35,182 bases of DNA from Rhodoplanes serenus. Lineage in GTDB: Bacteria > Pseudomonadota > Alphaproteobacteria > Rhizobiales > Xanthobacteraceae. Numbering within the stretch: position 1 is the stretch's first letter; each line of letters starts with the position of its first letter. The notes under the pieces were generated by a model. The model was not told the origin of the DNA and did not search any database. It was given only the letters and a program-made list of their open reading frames with translations. Location of the stretch: assembly GCA_945893145.1 (NCBI GenBank), contig CAMDDZ010000059.1:1-35182 (forward strand), given 5' to 3'. This document shows, in pieces, positions 24,748-33,909 of the stretch. The position numbers and the translations under genes were made by a program.

Positions 24748-26055
24748 TCATTCCGGGTAGATCGGGAACCGGGAAATCAGCCGCTTTACCTTTTCGCGCA
24801 CCGCGCCTTCGACCGGCGCGTCGGCCTCGACGCCCTTCTGCGAGAGCACGTCCAGCACCTCCACGATCAGATCGCCGACCTGGCGGAATTCGGCGATGCC
24901 GAAGCCACGTGAGGTGCCGGCCGGGGTGCCAAGACGGACGCCGGAGGTCACCGTGGGTTTCTCCGGATCGAACGGAATGCCGTTCTTGTTGCAGGTGATG
25001 TGGGCCCGGCCGAGCGCCGCCTCGGCCACCTTGCCGGTCAGCCGCTTGGGCCGCAGGTCCACCAGCATCAAGTGGGTGTCGGTGCCGCCCGAAACGATAT
25101 CTAGTCCTTTGTTTTTAAGGACCTCCGCCAGTGCCTTCGCGTTATCCGAGACATCCTTCGCGTAAGACTTGAAGGATGGCCGAAGCGCCTCGCCAAAGGC
25201 CACGGCCTTGGCGGCGATCACGTGCATCAACGGCCCGCCCTGCATGCCGGGGAAGACCGCTGAATTGATCTTCTTCGCCAGTTCCTCGTCGTTGGTCAGG
25301 ATGAAGCCCCCGCGCGGCCCGCGCAGCGTCTTGTGGGTGGTCGAGGTGACCACATGGGCATGCGGCACCGGGCTCGGATGGACGCCGCCAGCCACCAGGC
25401 CGGCGAAATGCGCCATATCGACCATCAGCTTGGCCCCGACGCTGTCGGCGACCTCGCGGAACGCCGCGAAGTCGATGATACGCGGATAGGCCGAGCCGCC
25501 CGCCACAATCACCTTGGGCTTGTGCTGCTCGGCGAGCTTGCGGACCTCGTCCATGTCGATGCGCTGGTCCTCGCGCCGGACCCCATAGGACACGACCTTG
25601 AACCACTTACCCGACATGTTGACGGGCGAACCGTGGGTCAGGTGCCCGCCGGCTGCGAGATTGAGGCCCATGAAGGTGTCGCCGGGCTGCATCAGCGCCA
25701 TGAACGCCGCTGCGTTGGCCTGCGCGCCGGAGTGCGGCTGCACGTTGGCGAAGCCGGCGCCGAACAGTTTCTTGACCCGCTCGATGGCCAGCGTCTCGGC
25801 GACGTCCACGTATTGGCAGCCGCCATAGTAGCGCTTGCCGGGCAGACCCTCGGCGTACTTGTTGGTGAGCACCGAGCCTTGCGCTTCCAGCACGGCGCGG
25901 CTGACGATGTTCTCCGAGGCGATCAGTTCGATCTCGTCGCGCTGACGGCCAAGCTCAAGCCGCACCACTTCGGCGATCTCGGGGTCCGTCTCGGCGAGCG
26001 AAGCTGCGAACAGGCGATCCGCGCTGGGTTTCGCGGACGTTTCAGGGGCTGACAT
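24748..26055 (-). CDS. glyA: serine hydroxymethyltransferase
   Basis: PLP enzyme of 435 aa that interconverts serine and glycine with tetrahydrofolate. Motifs are [57 protein letters not shown] and [13 protein letters not shown], with PLP-binding Lys242. The length is slightly above the usual 417-430. A GGAGAA ribosome site precedes the ATG. It is the first gene of the run glyA-nrdR-rib-nusB-thiL, with a small protein gene 91 bases upstream on the same strand. Confidence 0.96.
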   Translation of the reverse strand: MSAPETSAKPSADRLFAASLAETDPEIAEVVRLELGRQRDEIELIASENIVSRAVLEAQGSVLTNKYAEGLPGKRYYGGCQYVDVAETLAIERVKKLFGAGFANVQPHSGAQANAAAFMALMQPGDTFMGLNLAAGGHLTHGSPVNMSGKWFKVVSYGVRREDQRIDMDEVRKLAEQHKPKVIVAGGSAYPRIIDFAAFREVADSVGAKLMVDMAHFAGLVAGGVHPSPVPHAHVVTSTTHKTLRGPRGGFILTNDEELAKKINSAVFPGMQGGPLMHVIAAKAVAFGEALRPSFKSYAKDVSDNAKALAEVLKNKGLDIVSGGTDTHLMLVDLRPKRLTGKVAEAALGRAHITCNKNGIPFDPEKPTVTSGVRLGTPAGTSRGFGIAEFRQVGDLIVEVLDVLSQKGVEADAPVEGAVREKVKRLISRFPIYPE

Positions 26056-26146
26056 CAGGTTCTCCAGGCGTGATTTGGCCTACCATATCGGGGCAAAACC
26101 GCCAAGGCTGGCATGATCTGTGGGCATAGCCCGCAATATCTAGCGC

Positions 26147-26341
26147 TTAGCTCTCGCTTTCGCGAGCCAATCGGGCTTTGAGCTTTTGCAGCGCCAGCCG
26201 TTGGAGATCGGCCTGAGACGCGGTCGCGGGGCCCATAGCCGAGACCTCGGTGCCGGTTGCGGCATCGATCGCCGAGACCTTCACGACCGAGCCCAGCGCC
26301 ACGAACTCGAAATAGACGTCTGGTTTGGGCTGTTCCGTCAT
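26147..26341 (-). CDS. small conserved protein upstream of glyA
   Basis: Protein of 64 aa, starting MTEQPKPDVYFEFVALGSVV and ending KLKARLARESES. It has a beta-rich N-terminal half with hydrophobic alternation and a helical, basic C-terminus. It looks like the short proteins (DUF6898-type) that often stand before glyA in Rhizobiales, though I could not confirm the family. It follows the alpha/beta hydrolase gene end by five bases on the same strand, but its position suggests it belongs with glyA. No function is assigned. Confidence 0.72.
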   Translation of the reverse strand: MTEQPKPDVYFEFVALGSVVKVSAIDAATGTEVSAMGPATASQADLQRLALQKLKARLARESES

Positions 26342-26346
26342 GACGA

Positions 26347-27150
26347 TCAGGCGACTTTGGCGGGCACCGCCGCCAAAAAACGCTCAATGGCGCCCATGAC
26401 CTGCTGCGGCTTCTCGTAGGGCAGCATGTGCCCTGCCCCTGGCACGATCACGGTCTCGGCGTCGCGAAGACCTTTCTTGAAATCCTCCGCGTAGCGTGGC
26501 GACACCACCCTGTCCTCGGCGCCAAACAGCAGCAACGCTGGACAAGCGATCCGCGGCAGCCGCCGCGACAGGCCGCGATCGGGGATCGGCCAGACGAATT
26601 TGGTGACGGCTGTGAGACTCTGCGCGAGCCGCACCGTCTGCTCGGCGACAATCTTGGCATCGGCATCGGCGGTAATCTTCCGGGCGAAGCGCTCGCGCGC
26701 TCCCGGATCGTGCCACAGGATGTCGTCGATCTGCGTGTAGGGCATCGCGAAGATATCCGTCACCGGAAAGGCGTCGTTCCACAGACCGAATGGCGCCAGC
26801 AGAACAAGACGCTCCGCGCGGCGCGGAAAATGCGCCGCGATGTCGGCTGCGATCATCGCCCCGAACGAATGCCCGATCAGGTTGAACGCCGTCAGCTCGA
26901 GCTGTCCGATCAGATCATCGTAGTCCAGCACCAGTTCATGAATGTTATCGATCCGCGCCAGTTCATCGAGATCGTTGAAACCCGGCGCGACCGGCGCGGT
27001 GACGCGATAGCGCGTCTGCAATGCCGCGAGCATCGGGTCTGATGGATCGACGCCCCGCAATCCGTGCAGCCACAGAATGTTCGGGCCCGCGCCGCCAGAA
27101 TAGACTTGCCATTGCCGGCCGCTCGGCAGGCTGACGGTTTCGTCCTTCAC
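26347..27150 (-). CDS. alpha/beta hydrolase
   Basis: Protein of 267 aa when started at the GTG at 27150, whose first bases overlap the stop of the upstream flavin oxidoreductase gene (GTGA). An ATG at 27222 would place 24 extra arginine-rich residues inside that gene. The catalytic triad is readable: Ser95 in LIGHSFG, Asp213 in FGAEDRV and His241 in GAGHMLP. The oxyanion loop is WLHGLRG (~28-33). The fold is that of C-C or ester hydrolases. As the last member of a catabolic-looking operon it may cleave a ring-opened or ester product, but the substrate is unknown. Confidence 0.88.
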   Translation of the reverse strand: MKDETVSLPSGRQWQVYSGGAGPNILWLHGLRGVDPSDPMLAALQTRYRVTAPVAPGFNDLDELARIDNIHELVLDYDDLIGQLELTAFNLIGHSFGAMIAADIAAHFPRRAERLVLLAPFGLWNDAFPVTDIFAMPYTQIDDILWHDPGARERFARKITADADAKIVAEQTVRLAQSLTAVTKFVWPIPDRGLSRRLPRIACPALLLFGAEDRVVSPRYAEDFKKGLRDAETVIVPGAGHMLPYEKPQQVMGAIERFLAAVPAKVA

Positions 27151-28397
27151 GACACCGCCTCGGGCGACACCGCGGGCGCAACGGCGGCCGGCATATCGCG
27201 CGGGAACCAGCGGTCTTCCCATTCACTGAAGCGCGGGCGCAGTCGCGGGATCACCTGCTCGGCAAACATCCGCGTGTTGTAGAGCGTGGTCTCCTTCGAC
27301 ATGTTGCCGAAGTGCAGCAGCGTCATCAGGTGGCCGACGTTGAGCTTGTCGGCCATATCATTGATGCGGTCAGCGACCGTGGCGGGACTACCGGCCACCA
27401 GATAACCGCGATCGACCAGATCCTTCCACGACAGCGTCGCCATTTCGGCGCGCGCGCCGGCCCGATTGGTGATGCGCGAGACTTGCCCCTCAATGCCGGC
27501 CTTGAGCGTCGCCATCGACATGTAGCCCGGCGGATTCACGTAGCCCGGAAAGATGTGCAGGCAGCGGCGATAAAAATACAACGCCGGCTCCGCGTAGAGC
27601 CGCTCGGCCTCGGCGTCGCTGTCGGCGACCGCAATGAATTGCAGAAAGCCCGCGCGATACGGATTGCGCGGCAGCTTGTGGCGATCGACCGCATTCCAGA
27701 AGCCGTCCATGATCTTCTGGCCTTCCTGGTAACCGAAGTAGGACAGGTTCGCGTAGAGAAAATCGTTATCGAGGCAGAGATCCCAGGTCTCGACACTGGC
27801 GCCGCCCGGTACCCAGACCGGCGGCCGCGGCTTCTGCATCGGGCGCGGCCAGATGTTGACGTAGCGGAGCTGCGTGTACTTGCCGTTGAACGAAAAAACC
27901 TCGGGTTCGGCCCAGGCGCGCAGGATCAGCTCGACGCCCTCGCGGTATTTCTCGCGCAGGGTCGCAGGCGACTGCCCGTAGCAAAACGTCGTGTCCATCG
28001 GCGTGCCGACCGGGAAGCCTGCGACCAGCCGCCCGCCGGACAATACGTCGAGCATCGCCATCTCCTCGGCGACGCGGGTCGGCGGGTTGTAGAGCGCCAC
28101 TGAATTTCCCATCAGCACGAGCTTCACGCCGCTGGTGCGCCGCGCCAGCGCGGCCGCCATCAGATTGGGCGACGGCATCAGCCCGTAGGCGTTCTGATGG
28201 TGCTCGTTGACGCAGATGCCGTCGAAGCCGACTTGTGCTGCATATTCGAGTTCGTCGAGGTAGTCATTGTAGGCGCGATGCCCGACCGCCGGATCGAACA
28301 GCTTCGACGGCACATCGACCCAAACCGAACGGTGGGTCTCCCGGAAATCCGCCGGCAGATCGGGATAGGGCATCAGGTGGAAGAAATGGAATTTCAT
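27147..28397 (-). CDS. LLM-class flavin-dependent oxidoreductase (luciferase-like)
   Basis: Protein of 416 aa of the bacterial luciferase-like monooxygenase superfamily (F420 or FMN). The start ATG at 28397 gives MKFHFFHLMPYPDLP, and the longer frame to 28445 overlaps the Rieske gene. Typical parts are GFDGICVNEHHQNAYG (~50-65), RVAEEMAMLDVLSGGRLVAGFPVG and WVPGGASVETWD. By family knowledge these enzymes use reduced flavin to oxidise a small organic substrate. It is coupled to the alpha/beta hydrolase by a four-base overlap, and to the Rieske gene by a 16-base gap, so a two-component oxygenase is possible. Confidence 0.9.
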   Translation of the reverse strand: MKFHFFHLMPYPDLPADFRETHRSVWVDVPSKLFDPAVGHRAYNDYLDELEYAAQVGFDGICVNEHHQNAYGLMPSPNLMAAALARRTSGVKLVLMGNSVALYNPPTRVAEEMAMLDVLSGGRLVAGFPVGTPMDTTFCYGQSPATLREKYREGVELILRAWAEPEVFSFNGKYTQLRYVNIWPRPMQKPRPPVWVPGGASVETWDLCLDNDFLYANLSYFGYQEGQKIMDGFWNAVDRHKLPRNPYRAGFLQFIAVADSDAEAERLYAEPALYFYRRCLHIFPGYVNPPGYMSMATLKAGIEGQVSRITNRAGARAEMATLSWKDLVDRGYLVAGSPATVADRINDMADKLNVGHLMTLLHFGNMSKETTLYNTRMFAEQVIPRLRPRFSEWEDRWFPRDMPAAVAPAVSPEAVS

Positions 28398-28413
28398 TTG
28401 GCCTCGCCGGCGG

Positions 28414-28830
28414 TCATGTCTCGACCACCACGTAGTCATCTTCAACGCTGACCCGGAAGGTTTCGGCGACGTAGGGCCCTTCGATCAGTTTGGCGCCCTT
28501 CTCCACCGACACGCCGAAGCGCCGCGCCTTCACCTTCTCGGGGTCGCACCACGATTTGCCGGTGCGGATATCGAACTCCCAGGAGTGCCAAGGGCAGCGG
28601 ATGATCTCGCCCCGGCGAGTGTAATTGTACTCGCCAGGCTCGTTCGACAGCACGAGGCCGGTCAGGTTGCCGTGGCACAGGCTACCGCCGCGATGCGGAC
28701 AGCGATTTGACAGCGCAAAGAACTCGCCGGCGAGGTTGAACACCACGATGGCGCGGCCGGAGGCTTCGACGAGTTTGCGGCCGCCGGGCGGGATTTCATT
28801 GACGGCGGCGACGACGTGCTTGTTAGCCAT
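28414..28830 (-). CDS. Rieske [2Fe-2S] protein
   Basis: Protein of 138 aa with a complete Rieske cluster site: CPHRGG (Cys44, His46) and CPWHSWEFD (Cys79, His82). It is shorter than a full oxygenase alpha subunit and looks like a soluble Rieske ferredoxin that passes electrons to an oxygenase. It carries no signal peptide. It sits just before the luciferase-like gene, so it may feed electrons to that enzyme or to an oxygenase elsewhere. A palindromic repeat separates it from the amidohydrolase gene upstream. Confidence 0.9.
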   Translation of the reverse strand: MANKHVVAAVNEIPPGGRKLVEASGRAIVVFNLAGEFFALSNRCPHRGGSLCHGNLTGLVLSNEPGEYNYTRRGEIIRCPWHSWEFDIRTGKSWCDPEKVKARRFGVSVEKGAKLIEGPYVAETFRVSVEDDYVVVET

Positions 28831-28835
28831 TCTGG

Positions 28836-28891
28836 GTCCCGGGTCTGCAGCGCATCACCGCGTTGCACTTGTGCTGCGCTGCGCCCGGGAT
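28836..28891. repeat. intergenic palindromic repeat between Rieske and amidohydrolase genes
   Basis: GTCCCGGG and GCAGCGCA on one side, TGCGCTGCG and CCCGGGA on the other, form a long imperfect hairpin (28836-28891). Repeats of this CCCGGG-GCAGCGCA type are common in Bradyrhizobium-like intergenic DNA. It sits inside the catabolic operon and could act as a processing or attenuation site between the genes. Confidence 0.7.
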
Positions 28892-28904
28892 GCCAAGCGC
28901 ACCA

Positions 28905-30008
28905 TCAATCCAGCCGGTAGAGAGCGCGCGCGTTATCGGCGTAGATCATGCGCCGTTGCGCGTCGGTCAGGCTCGGCGGCAGCGACGTGAACGGATCGTC
29001 GAAGTCCCAGTGCGGATAGTCTGATGAGAACATGATCCGGTCGAAGCCGATCCAGTTCATCACTTCGAGCAGATGCTCCGGCGTTTCGGTTTCTTCCATC
29101 GGCTGGGTGGTGACCCAGAAATGCTCGCGGATGTATTCGGACGGCGCCTTCTTGAGATGCGGCACCTCGTCCTTCAGGCGCTTCCAGTGCTTGTCGAGCC
29201 GCCAGCCGAGCGCCGGCAGCCAGCCGAAACCGCATTCGATCAGCACGATCTTTAGTTCGGGCCAGCGCTCGAAAATACCCTCCATGATCATCGAGGTGAC
29301 CATGGCCTGCGCCCCGGTAGCGTGCTCGGTCATCTCCTCGATGTAGAACGACGGATAGCCTGAGTTCGTCAGCGGCCAGCCGCCATAGCCGAACGCGTGA
29401 ATGCCGACCGGCAGACCCGCCTCGACGGCGGCCTCGTAGATCGGCCAGTAGCGCTTGCGCCCCGCCGCCTCGCTGGTGCGGCTCAGCAGGAACACCTGCT
29501 TGAACTTGCTGTTGGCGGCGCGCTTGCGAACCTCGGCCGCCGACGCGATCCCGTCTTCGTAAGGCACCACGATCGAAGGTTTCAGCCGCGGCTCCTTGTC
29601 GGCCCAATAGGCGAGCTGTCCTTCGTTCGCGGCTGACGCGAGCGCCACCGACAATTCGACATTCTGGTCGCCATTGCCGGTCGACTGGCCGAGCGGCGTC
29701 AGGATCGCGTGGTCGATGCCGTAAAAGTCGAGGTGCTGCTGGCGGCAGAAATCGAGATCGCTGCCGGGCGTACCGCCGTTCGGCGGCCAGGCATCGCGAC
29801 GCGACGCCTGCGGCGTCATCTTCGGGTAATTGTAGCCCTTGGCCTGGCCGTGGCGCTGGCGGTTGCCGTAGGTCTGCAGATAGCTCCACCACTGATTGCT
29901 CAGGAACGGCTTCATCTGCTCGTGGGTCATTCGCGGATGGAAGTCGCAATCGATGATCGAAAGCTTGCTCTTCTGACTGCGATCCTTCGCCCTGACTTCG
30001 ATGTTCAT
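28905..30008 (-). CDS. amidohydrolase (ACMSD-like), second of pair
   Basis: Metal-dependent hydrolase of 367 aa of the amidohydrolase_2 family, which includes decarboxylases such as ACMSD. It contains SIIDCDFHPRM (Asp22, His24), PVGIHAFGYGGW, LIECGFGWLPALGWR and the active-site motif SSDYPHWDFDDP. The ATG at 30008 overlaps the upstream amidohydrolase by four bases. A longer frame to 30122 carries an unrelated arginine-rich extension. Sequence alone does not decide between hydrolysis and decarboxylation. Confidence 0.88.
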   Translation of the reverse strand: MNIEVRAKDRSQKSKLSIIDCDFHPRMTHEQMKPFLSNQWWSYLQTYGNRQRHGQAKGYNYPKMTPQASRRDAWPPNGGTPGSDLDFCRQQHLDFYGIDHAILTPLGQSTGNGDQNVELSVALASAANEGQLAYWADKEPRLKPSIVVPYEDGIASAAEVRKRAANSKFKQVFLLSRTSEAAGRKRYWPIYEAAVEAGLPVGIHAFGYGGWPLTNSGYPSFYIEEMTEHATGAQAMVTSMIMEGIFERWPELKIVLIECGFGWLPALGWRLDKHWKRLKDEVPHLKKAPSEYIREHFWVTTQPMEETETPEHLLEVMNWIGFDRIMFSSDYPHWDFDDPFTSLPPSLTDAQRRMIYADNARALYRLD

Positions 30009-31069
30009 CGCGCGTCCTCCCTGAGGCGGCTGTAGGTCGCGAGCGGATTGTCGATCGCGAACTTGCGCCGCTGCTCCGGCGAAATTCCGGCCGGCATCAC
30101 CGCGTCGCCGTCGAACTGCCAATGCGGATAGTCCGACGCGTAGAGCAGTATATCATCGGAACGAAGATGTTCGATGGCCCGTTCCACCGCGTGTGGATCG
30201 TCCGGGGCGTCAAGCGGCTGAATCGTCAGGCGGAAATGGTCGCGCACGAGCTCCCACGGGGCGCGGTCCACCCAGGGCACTTCGGTGCGCAAACCGCGCC
30301 AGAACTTGTCGAAACGCCACAGAAACGAGGGCAGCCACGTCACCCCCGATTCGATCAGCACCACCTTCAGTTCGGGATGCTTGGCGAAAACGCCCTCGGT
30401 GATCAGGCTTGCGACCTGCGACTGGAAACCCTGCGACTGGGCGGCGTAGTCCTCGATGTACCAGGTCGGCCAGCCGAGCGCGGTGACCGGGTTGCGATAC
30501 GAAGAGCCCGCATGAATGCCGAGCGGCAGGCCGTGGCGGATGGCGGCGGCATAGATCGGCCAGAAATGACGCCGGCCGAGCGGCAGCTCCTGCATGCACA
30601 GCACCAGCACCTGCACGAAGCGCTTGTCCTTGGCGCAGCGCTCGATCTCATCGACCGCATATTCGACATTCTGCATCGGCACCACGATCGAGCCGCGCAG
30701 GCGCGGATCGAGGTCGAGCCATTCCTTGACGAGCCAGTCGTTGAGCGCGCTGCAGAACGCCTTCGCCATGTCCTCGCTGTAAACGAGTTGCACGCCGTAG
30801 AGACAATTGAGGATCGCGGTGCCGGCCTGCCAGCGGTCGCACACCTGCGCGGTCACTTCGGCCGGGCTCAACGCCGCATAGCCGTTCTTGCCGCGCCACT
30901 CCGGCCGCGACGTCAGCGGCGATTTGGTTGGATAGCTGATCGATTCCAGCGAATTGATGCCGCGTGAGACGATCGAGTCCCGCCAGAACTCATCGAAATA
31001 GGGCAGCAGCGCCTTGTTGTCCGGCACGGTCGGATGGACGTCACAGTCGATGGCGCCGGGCTCTGCCAT
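30005..31069 (-). CDS. amidohydrolase (ACMSD-like), first of pair
   Basis: Metal-dependent hydrolase of 354 aa, homologous to its neighbour. It has IDCDVHPTVPDN (Asp10, His12), GLPLGIHAGSSYRNP, VLIESGVTWLPSFLWRFDKFWR and the active-site motif YASDYPHWQFDGDAVMP. Its stop overlaps the second copy's start (ATGA), so both are made in a fixed ratio and may form a heteromer or act one after the other. It is the first gene of the minus-strand operon; the divergent flavin oxidoreductase starts 121 bases away. Confidence 0.88.
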   Translation of the reverse strand: MAEPGAIDCDVHPTVPDNKALLPYFDEFWRDSIVSRGINSLESISYPTKSPLTSRPEWRGKNGYAALSPAEVTAQVCDRWQAGTAILNCLYGVQLVYSEDMAKAFCSALNDWLVKEWLDLDPRLRGSIVVPMQNVEYAVDEIERCAKDKRFVQVLVLCMQELPLGRRHFWPIYAAAIRHGLPLGIHAGSSYRNPVTALGWPTWYIEDYAAQSQGFQSQVASLITEGVFAKHPELKVVLIESGVTWLPSFLWRFDKFWRGLRTEVPWVDRAPWELVRDHFRLTIQPLDAPDDPHAVERAIEHLRSDDILLYASDYPHWQFDGDAVMPAGISPEQRRKFAIDNPLATYSRLREDAR

Positions 31070-31190
31070 GTCAGGCTGCCTCGATAGGATGTGCCGTTAG
31101 CAGTGGCATGGGCTGATGGTAGCGCGCGGACGAGGCCTTTGACTATCGCGGTCCGGACCGTGCAGTTTGCCGCCCGAATAGGACAGGCCC

Positions 31191-32219
31191 ATGGAAATCG
31201 GCGTCTATACGTTTGTCGAGAACACCGCAGACCCGGCGAGCGGCAAGACGCTCAGTCCCGAACAGCGGTTGCGCGACCTGATGGAGGAGGTCGCGCTCGC
31301 CGATCAGGTCGGGCTCGATGTGTTCGGTATCGGTGAGCACCACCGGCCGGATTTTCTCGCCTCCGCGCCCACCATGCTGCTCGCCGCCGCGGCCGAGCGG
31401 AGCAAACGCATCCGGCTTAGCACCGCCGTCACGGTGCTGAGCTCCGACGATCCGGTGCGGGTCTATGAGCAGTTCGCGACGCTCGACCTGCTCTCCGGCG
31501 GCCGCGCCGAGATCATGGCGGGGCGCGGCTCGTTCATCGAATCCTTCCCGCTGTTCGGCTACGACCTCAACGATTATGACGAGTTGTTCGCCGAAAAGCT
31601 CGAGCTGCTGGTGGCGGTTCGCGACCACGAACGCGTCACCTGGCAGGGCGCGCATCGCGCGCCGCTGCGCAACCAGGCGGTCTATCCGCGCACGCCTCAC
31701 AAAATCCCGATCTGGGTGGCGGTCGGCGGCAATCCGCCGTCAGCCATTCGCGCCGGCACGCTCGGTCTGCCGATGGCGCTCGCCATCATTGGCGGGATGC
31801 CGGAACGGTTTTCGCCGTTCATCGATGTGTTCCGCCAGGCCGCCAAACAAGCCGGACACCACGCCGAGACATTGCCGGTCGGCATCAACACCCACGGCTA
31901 TGTGGCCGACACCTCGCAGCAGGCGGCCGACGAGTTCTTCCCGAGCTACGCCGCGCAGATGACCCACATCGGTCGCGAACGCGGCTGGCCGCCGACCACG
32001 CGTGCGCAGTTCAATGCCGCGCTTGGGTTGCGCAATCATCTCGCGGTGGGCAGTCCCGAGCAGGTGATCGAAAAAATCCTCTATCAGCACGAGGCTCTCG
32101 GTCATCAGCGCTATCTCATGCAGATGAGCGTCGGCACGATGCCGCATGCGCAGACCATCCGCTCGATCGAGTTGTTTGGGACGAAGGTCGCGCCCACGGT
32201 GCGGAGCGCGCTGAGATAA
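31191..32219 (+). CDS. LLM-class flavin-dependent oxidoreductase (luciferase-like), divergent
   Basis: Protein of 342 aa of the luciferase-like family, starting [15 protein letters not shown]. Typical parts are [54 protein letters not shown] and [16 protein letters not shown]. It is divergent from the amidohydrolase operon, which it may serve as a second flavin-dependent step. Its stop is followed within eight bases by a palindromic repeat. The second such oxidoreductase in the cluster (27147-28397) is only distantly similar. Confidence 0.88.
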   Translation: MEIGVYTFVENTADPASGKTLSPEQRLRDLMEEVALADQVGLDVFGIGEHHRPDFLASAPTMLLAAAAERSKRIRLSTAVTVLSSDDPVRVYEQFATLDLLSGGRAEIMAGRGSFIESFPLFGYDLNDYDELFAEKLELLVAVRDHERVTWQGAHRAPLRNQAVYPRTPHKIPIWVAVGGNPPSAIRAGTLGLPMALAIIGGMPERFSPFIDVFRQAAKQAGHHAETLPVGINTHGYVADTSQQAADEFFPSYAAQMTHIGRERGWPPTTRAQFNAALGLRNHLAVGSPEQVIEKILYQHEALGHQRYLMQMSVGTMPHAQTIRSIELFGTKVAPTVRSALR

Positions 32220-32224
32220 TCACG

Positions 32225-32327
32225 GTCATTCCGGGACGGCGCAAAGCGCTGGGCCCGGAATCCAGAAACAGTCTCGAGCCTGTGGTTGGATTCCGGGTTC
32301 GCGCTTTCAGCGCGCCCCGGAATGACG
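32225..32327. repeat. rhizobial-type palindromic repeat (CGTCATTCCGGG family)
   Basis: GTCATTCCGGG (32225-32235) and CCCGGAATGAC (32317-32327) form the outer stem, with inner arms CGCAAAGCGC and GCGCTTTCAGCGCG. It lies between the divergent oxidoreductase gene and the convergent L,D-transpeptidase gene end, so it may also act as a terminator for both. On the minus strand it gives the familiar SGPSALRRPGMT-type frame, which should not be called a gene. Confidence 0.8.
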
Positions 32328-32336
32328 ACCTCTGTA

Positions 32337-33620
32337 CTAACCGCGCCGGGTCGCCGCTACCGGTCCGAGCCCGTCGCGGTTGTAGATGTCGTCGCGGAAT
32401 TGCACCACGCCATCGGGCGTTGCCCAGCCGGTGATATAGACCCAATAAAGCGGCACCGGCCGCGCCACCTTGGCGTCCTTGCGCTCGCCGGCCTTGATGA
32501 CGTGATCGATCTCCGGGCGCGCCCACCCTGGCGTCTCGATCAAGAGCCAATTCACCAGTTCGCGCACGTTCTGCACGCGCACGCAGCCGGACGAGTGGAA
32601 GCGCAGGTCCTCGCCGAACAAGTTTTTCAGCGGCGTATCGTGCATGTACACGCCGTCCTTGCTCGGGAAGTTGATGCGGATCGAGCCGAGCGAATTGAAG
32701 TCGCCCGGATCCTGTTTGAAGCGGTAGTTGACCGCTTCTTCCGAATACCAGTTGATCTGCGATGCCTGAAGCTCGCCGCCGCGCATGTCGAAGATGCGAA
32801 TGCGATTGTTGGAGAGATAGTCGGGCTCGGCCTGCATCTTCGGAATGAGATCGCGCCGCACAATCGAAACCGGCACGGTCCAATACGGATTGAAATTGAT
32901 CTCGACGATTTTCGAGTTGATGTCGGGCGACGGCCGGTCTGGCTTGCCGACCACGGCCGTGTGCCGCGACACGGCGACGCCGTTCTCGATGGCCTCGATG
33001 TGGGCGGCCGGAATATTGCAGACCACGAAACGGCTGCCGAGATTGCCGCTCATGCTGCGCAACCGCACCAGATTGGTGCGAAGCTGCGCCAAGCGAACCT
33101 GCGCCGGAATGTTGAGCGCCTTGAAGGTCTGCTCGCGCACCAACCCGTCAGCCGTCAGACCGTGTCTGACCTGGAAGCGGCGCACCGCCGCCTCGACGTA
33201 GGAATCGAAAATGTCGGAAACGCCGGCGTTGGCGTCGAGGTCGCCGCCGGTGATCAGGCGCTCGCGCAACGCCACCACGGCGGGATTACGAGCGCCGAGC
33301 CTGATCCGTTCGGTCTGCGCCACCGCGGGCCAGCCGCCACGCGCCACGATGTCTTCGTATTGACGGATCGCCTGATCGGTGTGTTGCACGGTCGCCGGCG
33401 ACAGCGTTGGCAGCGACGCTTTCGGCATCACGATGGTGCGCGAAGCGGCATCGAACCCTTGGCCGAACTCGGCCTGTTGATTCTGATCGATCAGCGACTG
33501 CAACGCCGCGTCCTGGCCAAACGCACGAGTCGCAAGCGTGCCGCCACCGGCCACCGCCGCGGCGCGCAGGAATGTGCGCCGGCTGACAATGCCGCCGTTT
33601 CGGTCCGACCGTCCGCTCAT
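32337..33620 (-). CDS. L,D-transpeptidase with PG-binding domain (LdtP-like), Tat signal
   Basis: YkuD-family enzyme of 427 aa. The N-terminus carries a twin-arginine signal (SRRTFLRAAAVAGGG), so it is exported folded. A peptidoglycan-binding region follows (~108-170, NPAVVALRERL...VEAAVRRFQVRHGLTADGL), then the YkuD catalytic domain (~197-390) with His327 in VYMHDTP and Cys346 in HSSGCVRV. It cross-links or modifies peptide stems in the periplasm. The ATG at 33620 is chosen because the longer frame to 33689 has no signal features. The regulator gene upstream (33910) is of the LdtR type, known to control such an enzyme. Confidence 0.92.
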   Translation of the reverse strand: MSGRSDRNGGIVSRRTFLRAAAVAGGGTLATRAFGQDAALQSLIDQNQQAEFGQGFDAASRTIVMPKASLPTLSPATVQHTDQAIRQYEDIVARGGWPAVAQTERIRLGARNPAVVALRERLITGGDLDANAGVSDIFDSYVEAAVRRFQVRHGLTADGLVREQTFKALNIPAQVRLAQLRTNLVRLRSMSGNLGSRFVVCNIPAAHIEAIENGVAVSRHTAVVGKPDRPSPDINSKIVEINFNPYWTVPVSIVRRDLIPKMQAEPDYLSNNRIRIFDMRGGELQASQINWYSEEAVNYRFKQDPGDFNSLGSIRINFPSKDGVYMHDTPLKNLFGEDLRFHSSGCVRVQNVRELVNWLLIETPGWARPEIDHVIKAGERKDAKVARPVPLYWVYITGWATPDGVVQFRDDIYNRDGLGPVAATRRG

Positions 33621-33909
33621 CGCAGTCCCCAAAACTCTGCCGACTTGATCTGTCGGCTTGGCCGCGCCCGCCTTTGCAGCAGACGCCAACCGGCCCGTTT
33701 CGACAAGCCACAGCTATTCAAAGCTTCGGCACCGGGTAAGGGTCGGGGTGGGCTATTTTGTGACAAATCCCCAAAATCCAACGCCTGGGCGGCCTCAGCC
33801 GCGCCGGCTGTGACAACGGCACCGCCCAAAATGTCCAAACCCCCGGCACAGAGTGCCGAGGGCTTGGGTCGCGGAAGCAGGTGGTGGGATGCGGCCGCGT
33901 GAGTTGGAT
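33621..33909. promoter_or_regulatory. ldtP promoter region with inverted repeats
   Basis: This region lies between the end of the MarR-type gene and the L,D-transpeptidase start. It holds GCCGAC / GTCGGC (33639-33644 / 33652-33657), about 20 bases before the start codon, and a TTTG-TGA-CAAA palindrome (33757-33767). A CGGCAC-AGA-GTGCCG hairpin (33844-33858) could terminate the regulator's transcript. Which of these, if any, binds the regulator is unknown. Confidence 0.4.

Noticed and set aside
32286..33902. Plus-strand open frame of 538 codons opposite the L,D-transpeptidase
   Set aside because: Antisense shadow with arginine/histidine bias; it starts inside a palindromic repeat.
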